A DNA stretch of 63,260 nucleotides from JAGMES01 sp023128035 (GCA_030627905.1 DAOVRZ010000020.1:1-63260), one strand, 5' to 3'; numbered from the stretch's first letter, positions 9,370-17,737 are shown. Program-made: numbers and translations. The notes: a model not told the origin generated them from the letters alone.

Positions 9370-10332
9370 TTGATTTCGTTGATGGAAAATCGTTTTAACG
9401 AAGTCGTTGAAGAAGGAGAAAACTTTTTTGAGCTTGGAAAATATAATGATTGTATAGAAATGTTTTCTGAAGCGATAGCTTTTGCAAGACTTCTTAATCG
9501 GGAAAAGTTATTGATAAAACTTATGATTAAAAGAGCAGATAGTTATTATCACAAAGGTGATTATAAACGAGTTATTAAACATTGCAATCGTTTGGCGGTA
9601 TATGCCGATCAGATGGATGAAGAAGATTTAATAGATTATCATGAAATTCGGGCGATTTCTCTCGCGCAAATTGGAAATTATGAAGAGGCTATTGAAGAAT
9701 ATCAAAAGTTGATTAGCTGTTCTAGTGATACAGCCCAATTTAAAGCATATACAGGTCTTGGTTTAGTTTATTATCATCAAGCTCGTTATAATCAACAGAG
9801 TGCTAAGTATAATACTGCACTTTTTTACTACGAAAAAGCATTAAAACATACTGATAATGATAGTAGAAATATTACCATGATTCTTCATAATATTGGGATG
9901 GTATATTATGAAAAAGGTTATTATCAAAAAGCTCTCTCACGATATATAGAATCTTTGCGTTTCCAGATTAAAAAATATTATCCATATTCATATAACGAAA
10001 TTGCGAAAGTCTATATTCGCTTGGAAAACCTGGATAAAGCTAATGAATATATTAATAAAGCTGCAACAATTTTAACATTGCCTTCACAAAAAAACCACAT
10101 AGAGATTGCACGTAACTTTTTTGTTAAAGGACTTTACTATAAAACTTTAAAAGATTATGAAACCTCTATTTTTTTCTTTAAACTTGCATTAAATGAATTT
10201 AAAGATAGAGAGATTTTAGCAGAAGTTTCAGAAATATATTCCGAACTTTCTAGAATTTACAAAGAAATAAATCCAGAATTGGCAATGGACTATTTGGCCG
10301 AATCTAGGGTTTACCATAAAATGATTAAGTAG
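9370..10332 (+). CDS. TPR-repeat protein, possibly Rap-like
   Basis: About 320 residues of tandem tetratricopeptide repeats almost end to end. Clear ones include AYTGLGLVYYHQ, ILHNIGMVYYEKGYYQKAL, NEIAKVYIRLENLDKANEY and a C-terminal EIYSELSRIYKE. No signal peptide, membrane segment or N-terminal HTH is seen, so it is a cytoplasmic protein-protein or peptide-binding scaffold. The start is uncertain: AAAGAGGTGA at 9355-9364 favours TTG 9370; GTG 9361 overlaps that site and ATG 9382 is also in frame. Size and composition recall Rap-type (RRNPP) peptide-sensing proteins, and an 11-codon ORF with a strong ribosome site follows after 16 nt. The regulatory role is inference. Confidence 0.75.
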   Translation: MISLMENRFNEVVEEGENFFELGKYNDCIEMFSEAIAFARLLNREKLLIKLMIKRADSYYHKGDYKRVIKHCNRLAVYADQMDEEDLIDYHEIRAISLAQIGNYEEAIEEYQKLISCSSDTAQFKAYTGLGLVYYHQARYNQQSAKYNTALFYYEKALKHTDNDSRNITMILHNIGMVYYEKGYYQKALSRYIESLRFQIKKYYPYSYNEIAKVYIRLENLDKANEYINKAATILTLPSQKNHIEIARNFFVKGLYYKTLKDYETSIFFFKLALNEFKDREILAEVSEIYSELSRIYKEINPELAMDYLAESRVYHKMIK

Positions 10333-10348
10333 AAAGGGGGGGAATTTA

Positions 10349-10384
10349 ATGGGGATTAATGTCGGTCCTATCTGGCCTCGATAA
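10349..10384 (+). CDS. Candidate 11-residue peptide MGINVGPIWPR
   Basis: Sixteen nucleotides after the TPR gene, AAAGGGGGG precedes an ATG at 10349 by about 8 nt and opens an 11-codon frame ending TAA at 10384. The ribosome site is among the strongest in the neighbourhood, although nothing longer is encoded. The peptide has no export signal of the Phr kind, but short unprocessed signal peptides of the SHP type exist. It could be a peptide partner of the TPR protein or the 5' relic of a lost gene. Confidence 0.35.
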   Translation: MGINVGPIWPR

Positions 10385-10471
10385 ATTGTAAAGGTTAATT
10401 GTTTTCCAGAGAAGATCGTAGATAGAATTGCATTAACATTTATTGATTAACGGTATTAATTGAAGACGTAA

Positions 10472-10505
10472 TTGAAAGGACCCTAATTTTTAGGGTCTTT
10501 TAATT
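10472..10505 (+). terminator. Terminator after the TPR gene
   Basis: AAAGGACCCTAA / TTAGGGTCTTTT with a 3-4 nt loop, followed by TTTTAATTT. Confidence 0.75.
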
Positions 10506-10609
10506 TGGGCTATTCATTAAATATTTGAGAATGGTTAAACTAAATAACTGGGTATGGCAGGAACTTTGAATGAATATATATAATATAAAAGTGGAGAGGT
10601 GACCTTTCT

Positions 10610-11389
10610 TTGACAAAGGATAGACCAAAAGTTGGGTTGGCGTTAAGTTCAGGTGCATTGCGAGGGCTGGCTCATTTGGGAGTTATTGGAGTTTTAGAAG
10701 AAGAAGAAATACCCATCGATTTAGTCGCGGGAACCAGTGCAGGAAGCTTAGTAGGTGGGTTGTATGCAGTTGGTCATAAAATAAAATATTTAAAGCAATT
10801 AGCAAACAATATCAAATGGGAACATTTAGCAGATTTAACGATTCCTAAAAGAGGATTAGTGGCTGGTAATAGGTTTCTAGATTTTTTACAGTTTATAACG
10901 CATGGAGTAAATTTTGACCAGTTGAAGATTCCTTTCACCGCTGTTGCTACAGATTTAGAAAGGGGGGAGAGGGTTTTAATTAATTCTGGTTCAGTAGCCG
11001 AAGCAATTAGAGCAAGTACTTCTATTCCTGGAATTTATGTGCCTTTTTATAAAGATAATCGTCTTTTGGTTGATGGGGCTTGTGTTGATCGAATTCCAAT
11101 TTCTGTAGTCAAAGATATGGGAGCTGATTTTGTTATAGCTGTTGATGTTGGTTTTGGGATTGGTAATTCAAAATTGAGCAATATTTTTGAAATTCTTATT
11201 CAAGCCAGTGATATTTTGTCAAGGGAGATAAGTCGGGAGCAGTGGATTGAAGCTGATATACTTATTCAACCTCAAGTTGGTCAATTTCCTGCTATGGATT
11301 TTTGTTATGCATCTAAGATAATTGAAGCTGGTGTTGAATCTGCTAAAAAAGTTGTTCCAAAAATTAAAGAAATGTTAGGAGTGGGTTAG
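10610..11389 (+). CDS. Patatin-like phospholipase (RssA/NTE family)
   Basis: 259 residues, a compact single patatin domain. Oxyanion-hole segment SSGALRGLAHLGV near the N-terminus, nucleophile elbow GTSAGS (Ser about 45) and the dyad Asp in DGACVDRIP (about residue 157). It should hydrolyse acyl esters of phospholipids or lysophospholipids at the inner membrane face; no signal peptide is present. TTG start is supported by GGAGAGGTGA 9 nt upstream. It is followed after one base by the SepM-like protease, so the two are co-transcribed, an arrangement common in Firmicutes. Confidence 0.9.
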   Translation: MTKDRPKVGLALSSGALRGLAHLGVIGVLEEEEIPIDLVAGTSAGSLVGGLYAVGHKIKYLKQLANNIKWEHLADLTIPKRGLVAGNRFLDFLQFITHGVNFDQLKIPFTAVATDLERGERVLINSGSVAEAIRASTSIPGIYVPFYKDNRLLVDGACVDRIPISVVKDMGADFVIAVDVGFGIGNSKLSNIFEILIQASDILSREISREQWIEADILIQPQVGQFPAMDFCYASKIIEAGVESAKKVVPKIKEMLGVG

Positions 11390-11390
11390 G

Positions 11391-12404
11391 GTGAAGTTTT
11401 TTACAGAAAAACGCTTAAATGCGTTAGCTTTTGCTATTGTATTTATTCTCCTTTTATTTGGAATTTCTAATATTATTAAAGTAGATTATTTTATAACTGC
11501 TCCTGGCGTAGCATTGCCTCTTGAAGAAATTATTACAGTAGAAACGGGCGAAAAGGATGCAAATGGAGCTTTTTATTTGACAGCTGTAACTTCTCAACAG
11601 GCCAATCTGTTTTATTATCTATATATATCAATATTTAAACCTCGAGGAATTGAAATTAATCCAAAACAAGAAACTATGCCATTAGATTTTGATATGGATG
11701 AATATGTGAAGATTATGGAAGATATGATGTATGAAAGTCAGATATTAGCTAAAATTGTTGCCTTGCGCCAGATGGGTTATGAAACTCACATTAGTGGTTC
11801 TGGAGCTGAGGTTATAGAAGTAATGGAGAGTAGCAAAGCAAAAGATATTCTTCAAGAAGGAGATATTATTGTTGCAATAGATGAAGAACCTGTAAATTTG
11901 GCATTAGAGGCCGTCGACTTAATTCAAAGACAGGAAATCGGTGATCTTGTTAAGATGGAAGTAAAAAGAGATGATGATTTACTTACTTTAAATGTACCCA
12001 CAATGGAAATAGAAGAAAATTCAGGCAAAGCATCGATTGGGATTTATATCATGACTTATCTTCGTGAAATTGAATTCCCATTTGATGTTCAGATTGATGC
12101 AGAGAATATAATCGGTCCATCAGCAGGAATGATGTTTTCTTTAGAGATTGTAAACCAACTTCATCCAGAAGATTTAACACATGGATATAAAATAGCTGGT
12201 ACTGGAACAATTAACCTTGACGGAGAGGTTGGTCCTATTGATGGGATTACTCAAAAAATTATAGCAGCAGAATCTCAAGGTGCTGAATATTTTCTTGCTC
12301 CAAAGGAAAATTATGACGAAGCTATAACGGTAGATACGACTTTAAAAGTTATTAGAATAGATACTTTTGAAGATGCTGTTACGTTTTTAGAAGAGTTAAA
12401 ATAA
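11391..12404 (+). CDS. sepM: SepM/YlbL-type PDZ and Lon-fold membrane protease
   Basis: 337 residues. N-terminal membrane anchor (about 8-28), a PDZ domain (about 125-215; GDIIVAIDEEPV visible) and a C-terminal Lon-type S16 domain with Ser244 (GPSAGMM) and Lys289 (ITQKII) forming the catalytic dyad. The active site should face outside. Family members process surface or exported peptides. GTG 11391 starts just after the patatin gene stop, with GGAGTGGG upstream. A degenerate copy of the last 45 codons occurs about 950 nt downstream at 13354-13489. Confidence 0.92.
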   Translation: MKFFTEKRLNALAFAIVFILLLFGISNIIKVDYFITAPGVALPLEEIITVETGEKDANGAFYLTAVTSQQANLFYYLYISIFKPRGIEINPKQETMPLDFDMDEYVKIMEDMMYESQILAKIVALRQMGYETHISGSGAEVIEVMESSKAKDILQEGDIIVAIDEEPVNLALEAVDLIQRQEIGDLVKMEVKRDDDLLTLNVPTMEIEENSGKASIGIYIMTYLREIEFPFDVQIDAENIIGPSAGMMFSLEIVNQLHPEDLTHGYKIAGTGTINLDGEVGPIDGITQKIIAAESQGAEYFLAPKENYDEAITVDTTLKVIRIDTFEDAVTFLEELK

Positions 12405-12437
12405 CGATATTTTATCGAACCAAGGTGATGTGTTGAA

Positions 12438-13337
12438 ATGCTAAAAAAAATAAGTAATAACTTGTTTTATTTCGATTTTCCTAGTAAAGTAATTTTATAC
12501 TCTAGTTTACAAAGAGGAGTATTAGTTGATGCAGGTGCAGATGCAAGTATTGGGCGAAAGGTTCAGAAAGAACTCGATAAGTTGAATATAGTTCCTGAAG
12601 TTTTAATTTTAACACATGCTCATGCAGATCATTTTGGGGGAGCTAGAGAATTTAAAAAATTTTATCCCAAAATGAGAGTATTAGCTTCTTTGGTAGAAAA
12701 ACCTGTATTTGAGAATCCTCAGTATGAGCCATATCTATTTTATGGTGCTGAACCAATTCCGGCATTAAAGAATAAATTTCTTTTAGGAGAACCTATTCGC
12801 GTCGATCAGGTGATTTTTCCGAATTCAAGAGTCACACTTTTGGATGAAGAATGGGAAATTCTTGATCTCTGTGGTCATTCTCCAGGTCAGATTGGTTTAA
12901 TTACTCCTGATCAGATTGTACTTACTGCAGATGCAGTTTTTCCACAGGAAGTGATTAAAAAATACCGACTATTATACCATTTCAATCTCAAAGGAGCCAT
13001 AATTACGCTCATGAATTTAGAGAAACTGTCATTAGAAGGAGAGTATCGTCTCTTTATTCCAACTCACGGAAAGCCTTATGAAGATGTACAGAGGGTAATT
13101 ATAAATAACATGCAATCGATTTATGAAAATCTTGAGATGGTTAAGGAAATATTAAGAGAACCTAGGACTCGTGAAGATCTGGTAGCTCATTTTTTTGATT
13201 CTTATCAGATTCAAGAGACGATAACTCAATATTTTTTAACTTTATCTTCTATATCGGCATATCTTAGTTATCTAATTGAAGAGAAAAGTGTAATAACCAA
13301 AATACGTCAGGGAAGGCTGTACTTTTCAACGAAATGA
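12438..13337 (+). CDS. MBL-fold metallohydrolase with C-terminal winged-helix-like region
   Basis: 299 residues. The metal site is clear: LTHAHADHFGG (HxHxDH) near residue 60, a Cys-Gly-His-Ser segment near 150 and TADAVFPQ further on, ending in IPTHGKP. The last 90 residues are helical and resemble the C-terminal domain found in LACTB2-like and related hydrolases. Substrate cannot be read from sequence; thioester, nucleic acid and lactone hydrolysis all occur in this superfamily. AAGGTGATG precedes ATG 12438. It sits between sepM and a duplicated sepM fragment. Confidence 0.85.
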   Translation: MLKKISNNLFYFDFPSKVILYSSLQRGVLVDAGADASIGRKVQKELDKLNIVPEVLILTHAHADHFGGAREFKKFYPKMRVLASLVEKPVFENPQYEPYLFYGAEPIPALKNKFLLGEPIRVDQVIFPNSRVTLLDEEWEILDLCGHSPGQIGLITPDQIVLTADAVFPQEVIKKYRLLYHFNLKGAIITLMNLEKLSLEGEYRLFIPTHGKPYEDVQRVIINNMQSIYENLEMVKEILREPRTREDLVAHFFDSYQIQETITQYFLTLSSISAYLSYLIEEKSVITKIRQGRLYFSTK

Positions 13338-13353
13338 GCTTGAAATTAATTGA

Positions 13354-13489
13354 TTCAAGGTGCAGAATATTTTCTTACTTCAAAGGATAATTACGAAGAA
13401 GCATAAACGTAGATGCAACTTTATAAGTTATTAGAGTAGATACTTTTGAGGATGTTATTATGTTTTTAGAAGGCTTGAGTGAAAGTTAA
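13354..13489 (+). pseudogene. Decayed duplicate of the sepM 3' end
   Basis: Nucleotides here match the last 130 or so of sepM (12275-12404) at roughly 80 percent by eye: both read QGAEYFL, then K-(D/E)-NY-(E/D)-EA, then VDTFED. In this copy a TAA replaces the codon after EEA and a base is missing shortly after, so the frame is lost. No 5' part is present. It is a relic of a local duplication in which one copy was largely deleted, and it lies 16 nt beyond the MBL gene stop. Confidence 0.8.
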
Positions 13490-13502
13490 ATATAAGTGTG
13501 GA

Positions 13503-13543
13503 AATGCTTCTTAATGGGAAACCATGAAGAAGTATTTTTTTTG
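13503..13543 (+). terminator. Terminator after the sepM-MBL region
   Basis: ATGCTTCTT and AAGAAGTAT arms around a 13-nt loop, followed by a run of eight T. Confidence 0.65.
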
Positions 13544-13551
13544 TTTGAGGT

Positions 13552-13670
13552 AGTGAATTCGTCCAGCTAAAGCTGAACATCGGGGCTTCAGTAGGGGATT
13601 CTACCCCCACTGAAGATTAAAAACAATTCCCACCACTTATAGAAGTGGGGGTCTTAACTCAAAAGATAAA
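13552..13670 (+). repeat. IS200/IS605-end-like repeat, copy A
   Basis: A 119-bp unit beginning AGTGAATTCGTCCAGC and ending CTCAAAAGATAAA, with two internal hairpins (CTTCAGTAGGGG.../CCCCCACTGAAG and CCCACCACTTATAGAAGTGGGGG). Copies B (46834-46953) and C (49383-49501, inverted) differ at only about four positions. Hairpins of this style occur at the ends of IS200/IS605 elements; no transposase gene is present here. Confidence 0.7.
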
Positions 13671-13818
13671 TGAAAGATAGTAATGTGGATTAACTGATTT
13701 TTTGAGGAAATACTTACTGAGTAAATTGAAGAATATTCGTCTAAGGTAGTGGAACAATAGTTATGGTGATTGGATTGCAATAAAAGTTTTAACATTCATC
13801 AGAGAGGGGATGTTCATA

Positions 13819-14010
13819 ATGATAAATAATAAGCATAGACCAATCCAGTCTCCAAATAAAGTTAAGAATAAAAAAGAGATTGAGGCATATTGGACAGAAG
13901 AACGGATGAAAAATGCTAAACCAATACCACTGCCAATGCTAGCACCGGAGAATGTAGATATGGAAAGACAGATTAGAAAGGAGAAAAATAATGGAAAACA
14001 ACAAGAATGA
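13819..14010 (+). CDS. Small protein carrying only the protease propeptide motif
   Basis: 63 residues. The segment EAYWTEERMKNAKPIPLP is almost identical to EAYWTEERMRNAIPLKIP near the start of the protease gene that follows, but the protein ends before any catalytic domain. ATG 13819 lies 9 nt after GAGGGG; the ATG at 13810 abuts that site. The gene overlaps the protease start by 20 nt. The motif is typical of the N-terminal pro-region of V8-like (S1B) proteases. This could be a partial gene duplication or a free-standing propeptide that acts on the protease in trans. Confidence 0.6.
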   Translation: MINNKHRPIQSPNKVKNKKEIEAYWTEERMKNAKPIPLPMLAPENVDMERQIRKEKNNGKQQE

Positions 14011-14938
14011 AATCATTAGAAATCCACAAGTAAGGATGATGAGTTCGGGTGATGTTGAGGCATATTGGACTGAAGAACGGATGAGAAATGCAATACCATT
14101 GAAAATTCCTGTTACAGCTGAAGAACCAGATCTTAGGGCTACTACTTTGGCTTGGGAACGAACTGCCGAAGATAAACTAAAGGAATCAACTCCTTCTGAA
14201 AATGGGAACTTAAATTTCGATAGCAAAGAATTTTTGCTTGATGCAGGTAAAGATTTTGAAACAACTAGAGTAAATAATATTAATGATTATCCTTATCAAC
14301 TTATCGGCAAAATATTTATGACTTTTAATGGTAGAGACTATGTAGGGTCAGCATGGACGATCGCAGAATCTGCAATCTTTACAGCAGGACACTGTGTTTA
14401 TAGTCACCAAGAAGGTGTATGGGCGACCAATATTTTGTTTGAAGCTGGATATAGTGATGGTTCTTTTATTAAGAGATGGGGTTCGAATAATTATTATTCT
14501 TTAAACGGTTGGGTAAATGATGGTGATTGCGCTAGTGATATGGCTGTGTGTATTATGGATTCTCCAGTCAGTTCAACTACTGGAACTTTAGGATGGATGG
14601 CTAGCTTTTCTCCAAATCAAGGAACCATTACAAGCATTGGTTATCCAGCAGATAATACTCATAATCCTAACTTTGATGGAAAATTTATGTGGAAATGTGT
14701 TGGAAAATATATAAGTGGGTCAGAAAACATAAAAATGCATAATAATATGACAGGTGGTTGTAGTGGTGGTCCGTGGATTGTGATGCATAACAATAAACTT
14801 TACGCAAATGGTCTTAATAGTCATGGATACAGTAATCAACCTAACAAAATGTATTCACCTTATTTCGGACAAGGATTCTTAAATCTATACGAGATTGCTG
14901 AAACAGCGATTGTAGAAGAACCTGTGCTTGTACCTTAA
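13991..14938 (+). CDS. V8/trypsin-like serine protease (S1 family)
   Basis: 315 residues. Catalytic triad visible: His134 (TAGHCVY), Asp183 (ASDMAV) and Ser258 (TGGCSGGPW), the layout of glutamyl endopeptidase-type S1B proteases. Residues 1-90 are a hydrophilic pro-region containing EAYWTEERMRNA. No signal peptide or membrane anchor is evident, which is unusual because most relatives are secreted. ATG 13991 has AAAGGAGAA 6 nt upstream. It overlaps the propeptide-only gene, so the two are probably translated together. Closed by a hairpin at 14942-14964. Confidence 0.87.
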   Translation: MENNKNEIIRNPQVRMMSSGDVEAYWTEERMRNAIPLKIPVTAEEPDLRATTLAWERTAEDKLKESTPSENGNLNFDSKEFLLDAGKDFETTRVNNINDYPYQLIGKIFMTFNGRDYVGSAWTIAESAIFTAGHCVYSHQEGVWATNILFEAGYSDGSFIKRWGSNNYYSLNGWVNDGDCASDMAVCIMDSPVSSTTGTLGWMASFSPNQGTITSIGYPADNTHNPNFDGKFMWKCVGKYISGSENIKMHNNMTGGCSGGPWIVMHNNKLYANGLNSHGYSNQPNKMYSPYFGQGFLNLYEIAETAIVEEPVLVP

Positions 14939-14941
14939 TCG

Positions 14942-14964
14942 ATCAAAAAAACTTTTTGATTTTT
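14942..14964 (+). terminator. Terminator after the serine protease
   Basis: ATCAAAAA-AAC-TTTTTGAT stem followed by TTTTC. Confidence 0.6.
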
Positions 14965-14977
14965 CGTTATAGGACAT

Positions 14978-15092
14978 CCCTTTCAGGGTCACGGTTGTTT
15001 TAGCAAGATTAATGATACTTCAGCCAGATATCCTTATCTTAGATGAGAGATGTGAAGAAATTCAGGAAAAACTAAAAAATCGCATGATATGA
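14978..15092 (+). pseudogene. Fragment of an ABC transporter ATPase gene
   Basis: A short relic: LSG (from CTTTCAGGG), then after a frame change VLARLMILQPDILILDE from 14997, which is the region from the signature motif to Walker B of an ABC ATPase, running on to a TGA at 15090-15092. The Walker A half, the residues between LSGGQ and the following Arg, and everything after the D-loop are missing. No partner permease is present. Confidence 0.6.
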
Positions 15093-15143
15093 TGAATTTT
15101 GTATAATAAATTTCTACTAAGTTAAGATTATTCTAATTTTATA

Positions 15144-15193
15144 TAAAAAAACCAAGTGAATGCTAAAGTTATAGATTCACCTGGTTTTTTTAT
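15144..15193. terminator. Bidirectional terminator between protease remnant and tmcAL
   Basis: A-tract, CCAAGTGAAT / GATTCACCTGG stem, T-tract. The symmetric A and T runs allow termination of the minus-strand tmcAL transcript and of anything arriving from the left. Confidence 0.75.
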
Positions 15194-15228
15194 ATTCCTT
15201 TCTTATTGTTATCCAAAAAAGACTAGAT

Positions 15229-16533
15229 CTACTTCACAATTACCACTCTCTCCAACAAATCTCGATTACTATGACGATATTTTGGATTTGGTATAGCCAG
15301 AGAGTAGAGGTCTGTTGCTAAAATTTCAAATTCAAGCATACGGTTAATTGGTTCAGGTGTATGTGGGCGATGAAGATGATTTGCAATTCTTGTGATGATA
15401 GGTAAATTAGCTTTTTCCTTCATATGTGCAAGAATCTTTTGACCTCTTTTATTAAATCCTAAAACTCGGATATACTGAGGGCCGCCTAATTGATCAAAAT
15501 ATTCACATTCTACACTTGTTAAATTGATGAGATAATGAAAAATAATTCTTTGTATTCTAGTCCAGGTGTACCGTTTAGTTTTAATCAATCTAATTAGTTC
15601 TTGGATGGAAGTTGCCTCTTTTGAGGCTTCTTTGATTCGATTTTCCAATCCTCCTCTTACATCAAATAGGTTAGCTAAGCTTTCGACTTTTGCTCGTCTT
15701 AATAAGGTTAATATTTGAGGGGCAAAGTCTTCAATAGAAACTGGGCCATTTTTTTGAGATAAGGCAGAGGTTAAGATTATTTGACTGCTCTGTGGTATAG
15801 TAGACATGATTTGTTCAGTTATAGGTTCATTATTTTTAACTTTTTTAAGTAAATTTTCACGAATAGCAGTGGCACTGGCAATTTTGCCTTGAATAGAGGT
15901 ATCATGAAAACTTGCAGCAATCCGAGGGATTGTTACAGGTATTAGGTCACTACTTAATCTATGGATTGCTTTAAGATATTCAAGTGCAAGGATATTATTT
16001 GGGTTAGAAGTTAATGATTCAATTTCATGAGAGTTGAGTTTAATCTCCCCATTTTTTTGTTGAATGTGATCGATCAAAGCTTGAGTTCTAGCGCTAGGAA
16101 ATGAAAGGCCTTGGTCTAAGTAAAATCTCAAAAATTGTTTTAATTCTTCGGGTTCTTTCGCGAGAATTTTAGAAATAGTATTAAGTTTTTCTAATTCTCC
16201 AGACTCTGAGCCAAAAGATATGTAATTAACAACTTTAGTTGCATCAAGTAAGGTTATTCCCCCATAAGCAAAAAATTCAGCACTTCTTAAAGCATAAGGT
16301 ATTGGTAATTCGATTACAAGATCAATACCTCCAGCAAGGGCCATTTTTGTCCTTTCCCATTTGTCAAGTAAGGAAGGTTCACCACGCTGCAAAAAATTTC
16401 CACTCATAACACAAATTGTACCATCAACTTGTGTTATATCTTTTGATTTTTGTAAATGATATTGATGTCCATTGTGAAAAGGATTATATTCTGCAATTAT
16501 GCCAAGAATGTTCATCGATGTTTTGTCGTCCAA
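15229..16533 (-). CDS. tmcAL: tRNA(Met) cytidine acetate ligase TmcAL (YlbM)
   Basis: 434 residues. Family enzyme that activates acetate with ATP and modifies C34 of elongator tRNA-Met to N4-acetylcytidine. The N-terminal nucleotidyltransferase signature IIAEYNPFHNGH is clear, followed by SFGSESG and a long helical C-terminal part. The start is not settled: the SD GGAGGGG (16547-16553) points to TTG 16533, giving six extra residues before MNILGII, while most relatives begin at the equivalent of ATG 16515. Divergent from pta; it consumes acetate while the neighbouring pta-ackA genes produce it, a frequent neighbourhood in Firmicutes. Confidence 0.93.
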   Translation of the reverse strand: MDDKTSMNILGIIAEYNPFHNGHQYHLQKSKDITQVDGTICVMSGNFLQRGEPSLLDKWERTKMALAGGIDLVIELPIPYALRSAEFFAYGGITLLDATKVVNYISFGSESGELEKLNTISKILAKEPEELKQFLRFYLDQGLSFPSARTQALIDHIQQKNGEIKLNSHEIESLTSNPNNILALEYLKAIHRLSSDLIPVTIPRIAASFHDTSIQGKIASATAIRENLLKKVKNNEPITEQIMSTIPQSSQIILTSALSQKNGPVSIEDFAPQILTLLRRAKVESLANLFDVRGGLENRIKEASKEATSIQELIRLIKTKRYTWTRIQRIIFHYLINLTSVECEYFDQLGGPQYIRVLGFNKRGQKILAHMKEKANLPIITRIANHLHRPHTPEPINRMLEFEILATDLYSLAIPNPKYRHSNRDLLERVVIVK

Positions 16534-16700
16534 TTTTGACGACTTTCCCCTCCTTTATTAAAATACTCTTTATTAGGTTTTCTACACTCACTAGTTTTAT
16601 CCTTTTAGCAACAAAGAATAAATATTTTGAAAAGACAGAATATATAAATAAAAGAAATGTGTCGATGATAGGCAGGGATTTTATTACCGATGTAGTAATG

Positions 16701-16706
16701 TATAAT
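16701..16706 (+). promoter_or_regulatory. Likely -10 element of the pta promoter
   Basis: TATAAT, 16 nt before the GGGGAGG ribosome site of pta. No good -35 hexamer is seen at 16-18 nt, so the promoter is weak or activator-dependent, or misassigned. Confidence 0.4.
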
Positions 16707-16738
16707 TGGATAATTTATAAAGGGGAGGTTTTTTGAAG

Positions 16739-17737
16739 ATGCCACTGATGAAAAACATTAAAAAGGCTGCAAAATCGAATGTTCGGCGAATTGTTTTGCC
16801 AGAAGGAACTGAACTAAGAATAATTAAAGCAGCAGAAAAAATAGTAAAAGAAGAATTAGCAAATGTTATCCTCCTTGGGAGAAAAGAGGAGATTGAACAG
16901 GTTGCCAAAGAGGCGGGAATAGAACTCTCAGGAGTGGAAATTGTTGATCCTGAAAAATCAGAAGAACTTAAAGAGTATGCAAAGAATTATTATGAACTTC
17001 GTAAGAAAAAAGGAATAACAGAGGAACAAGCATATGAGCAGATGAAGAATGTCCTCTACTATTCAGCTATGATGGTTAAGGTGGGTGATGCAGATGGTTC
17101 GGTAGCAGGTTCTATTAACACTACCGGAGATGTGTTACGCCCAGCTTTCCAGATTATTAAAACAGCACCCGGTATGTCAGTAGTATCAGGAGCATTTCTG
17201 ATGGTATTGAATCATCCTTTGGTACCAGAAGGTATATTAGTCTTTGCTGATTGTGCTGTGAATCCAAATCCAGATGCTCGTCAATTGGCTGAAATTGCTG
17301 TTGCTTCTGGTAATACTGCAAAAGTTTTAGGAAAAATTGAGCCACGAGTTGCATTGCTTTCTTTCTCAACTCAGGGAAGTGCTTCCCATGAATTGGTTGC
17401 TAAGGTTCAAGAAGCAACTACTATAGCAAAAGAGATGGCTCCAGATCTTCAAATTGATGGTGAACTTCAGGCAGATGCTGCGATGGTTGAAAAAGTAGGT
17501 GAATTAAAAGCACCAAATAGTCCTATTGCTGGTAAGGCTAATGTATTGATTTTCCCTGATTTACAGTCTGGTAATATAGGTTATAAGCTTGTACAGCGTC
17601 TTGCAGGTGCTGAGGCTATTGGCCCTGTTTTGCAGGGTATGGCTAAACCTGTTAATGATTTATCCAGAGGTTGTAGTGTAGATGATGTAGTAAACTTAGT
17701 TGCAATAACAGTTGTTCAAGCACAAAATCAATCTTAG
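16739..17737 (+). CDS. pta: Phosphate acetyltransferase
   Basis: 332 residues, the short Pta form without the regulatory N-terminal domain. Converts acetyl-CoA and phosphate to acetyl phosphate. Seen: RIVLPEGTELR near the N-terminus, GSVAGSINTTGDVLRP, the SFSTQGSASH loop and NVLIFPDLQSGNIGYK. ATG 16739 lies 10 nt after GGGGAGG; an in-frame TTG two codons earlier is too close. ackA begins 39 nt after its stop codon, forming the ATP-yielding acetate branch of fermentation. Confidence 0.97.
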   Translation: MPLMKNIKKAAKSNVRRIVLPEGTELRIIKAAEKIVKEELANVILLGRKEEIEQVAKEAGIELSGVEIVDPEKSEELKEYAKNYYELRKKKGITEEQAYEQMKNVLYYSAMMVKVGDADGSVAGSINTTGDVLRPAFQIIKTAPGMSVVSGAFLMVLNHPLVPEGILVFADCAVNPNPDARQLAEIAVASGNTAKVLGKIEPRVALLSFSTQGSASHELVAKVQEATTIAKEMAPDLQIDGELQADAAMVEKVGELKAPNSPIAGKANVLIFPDLQSGNIGYKLVQRLAGAEAIGPVLQGMAKPVNDLSRGCSVDDVVNLVAITVVQAQNQS

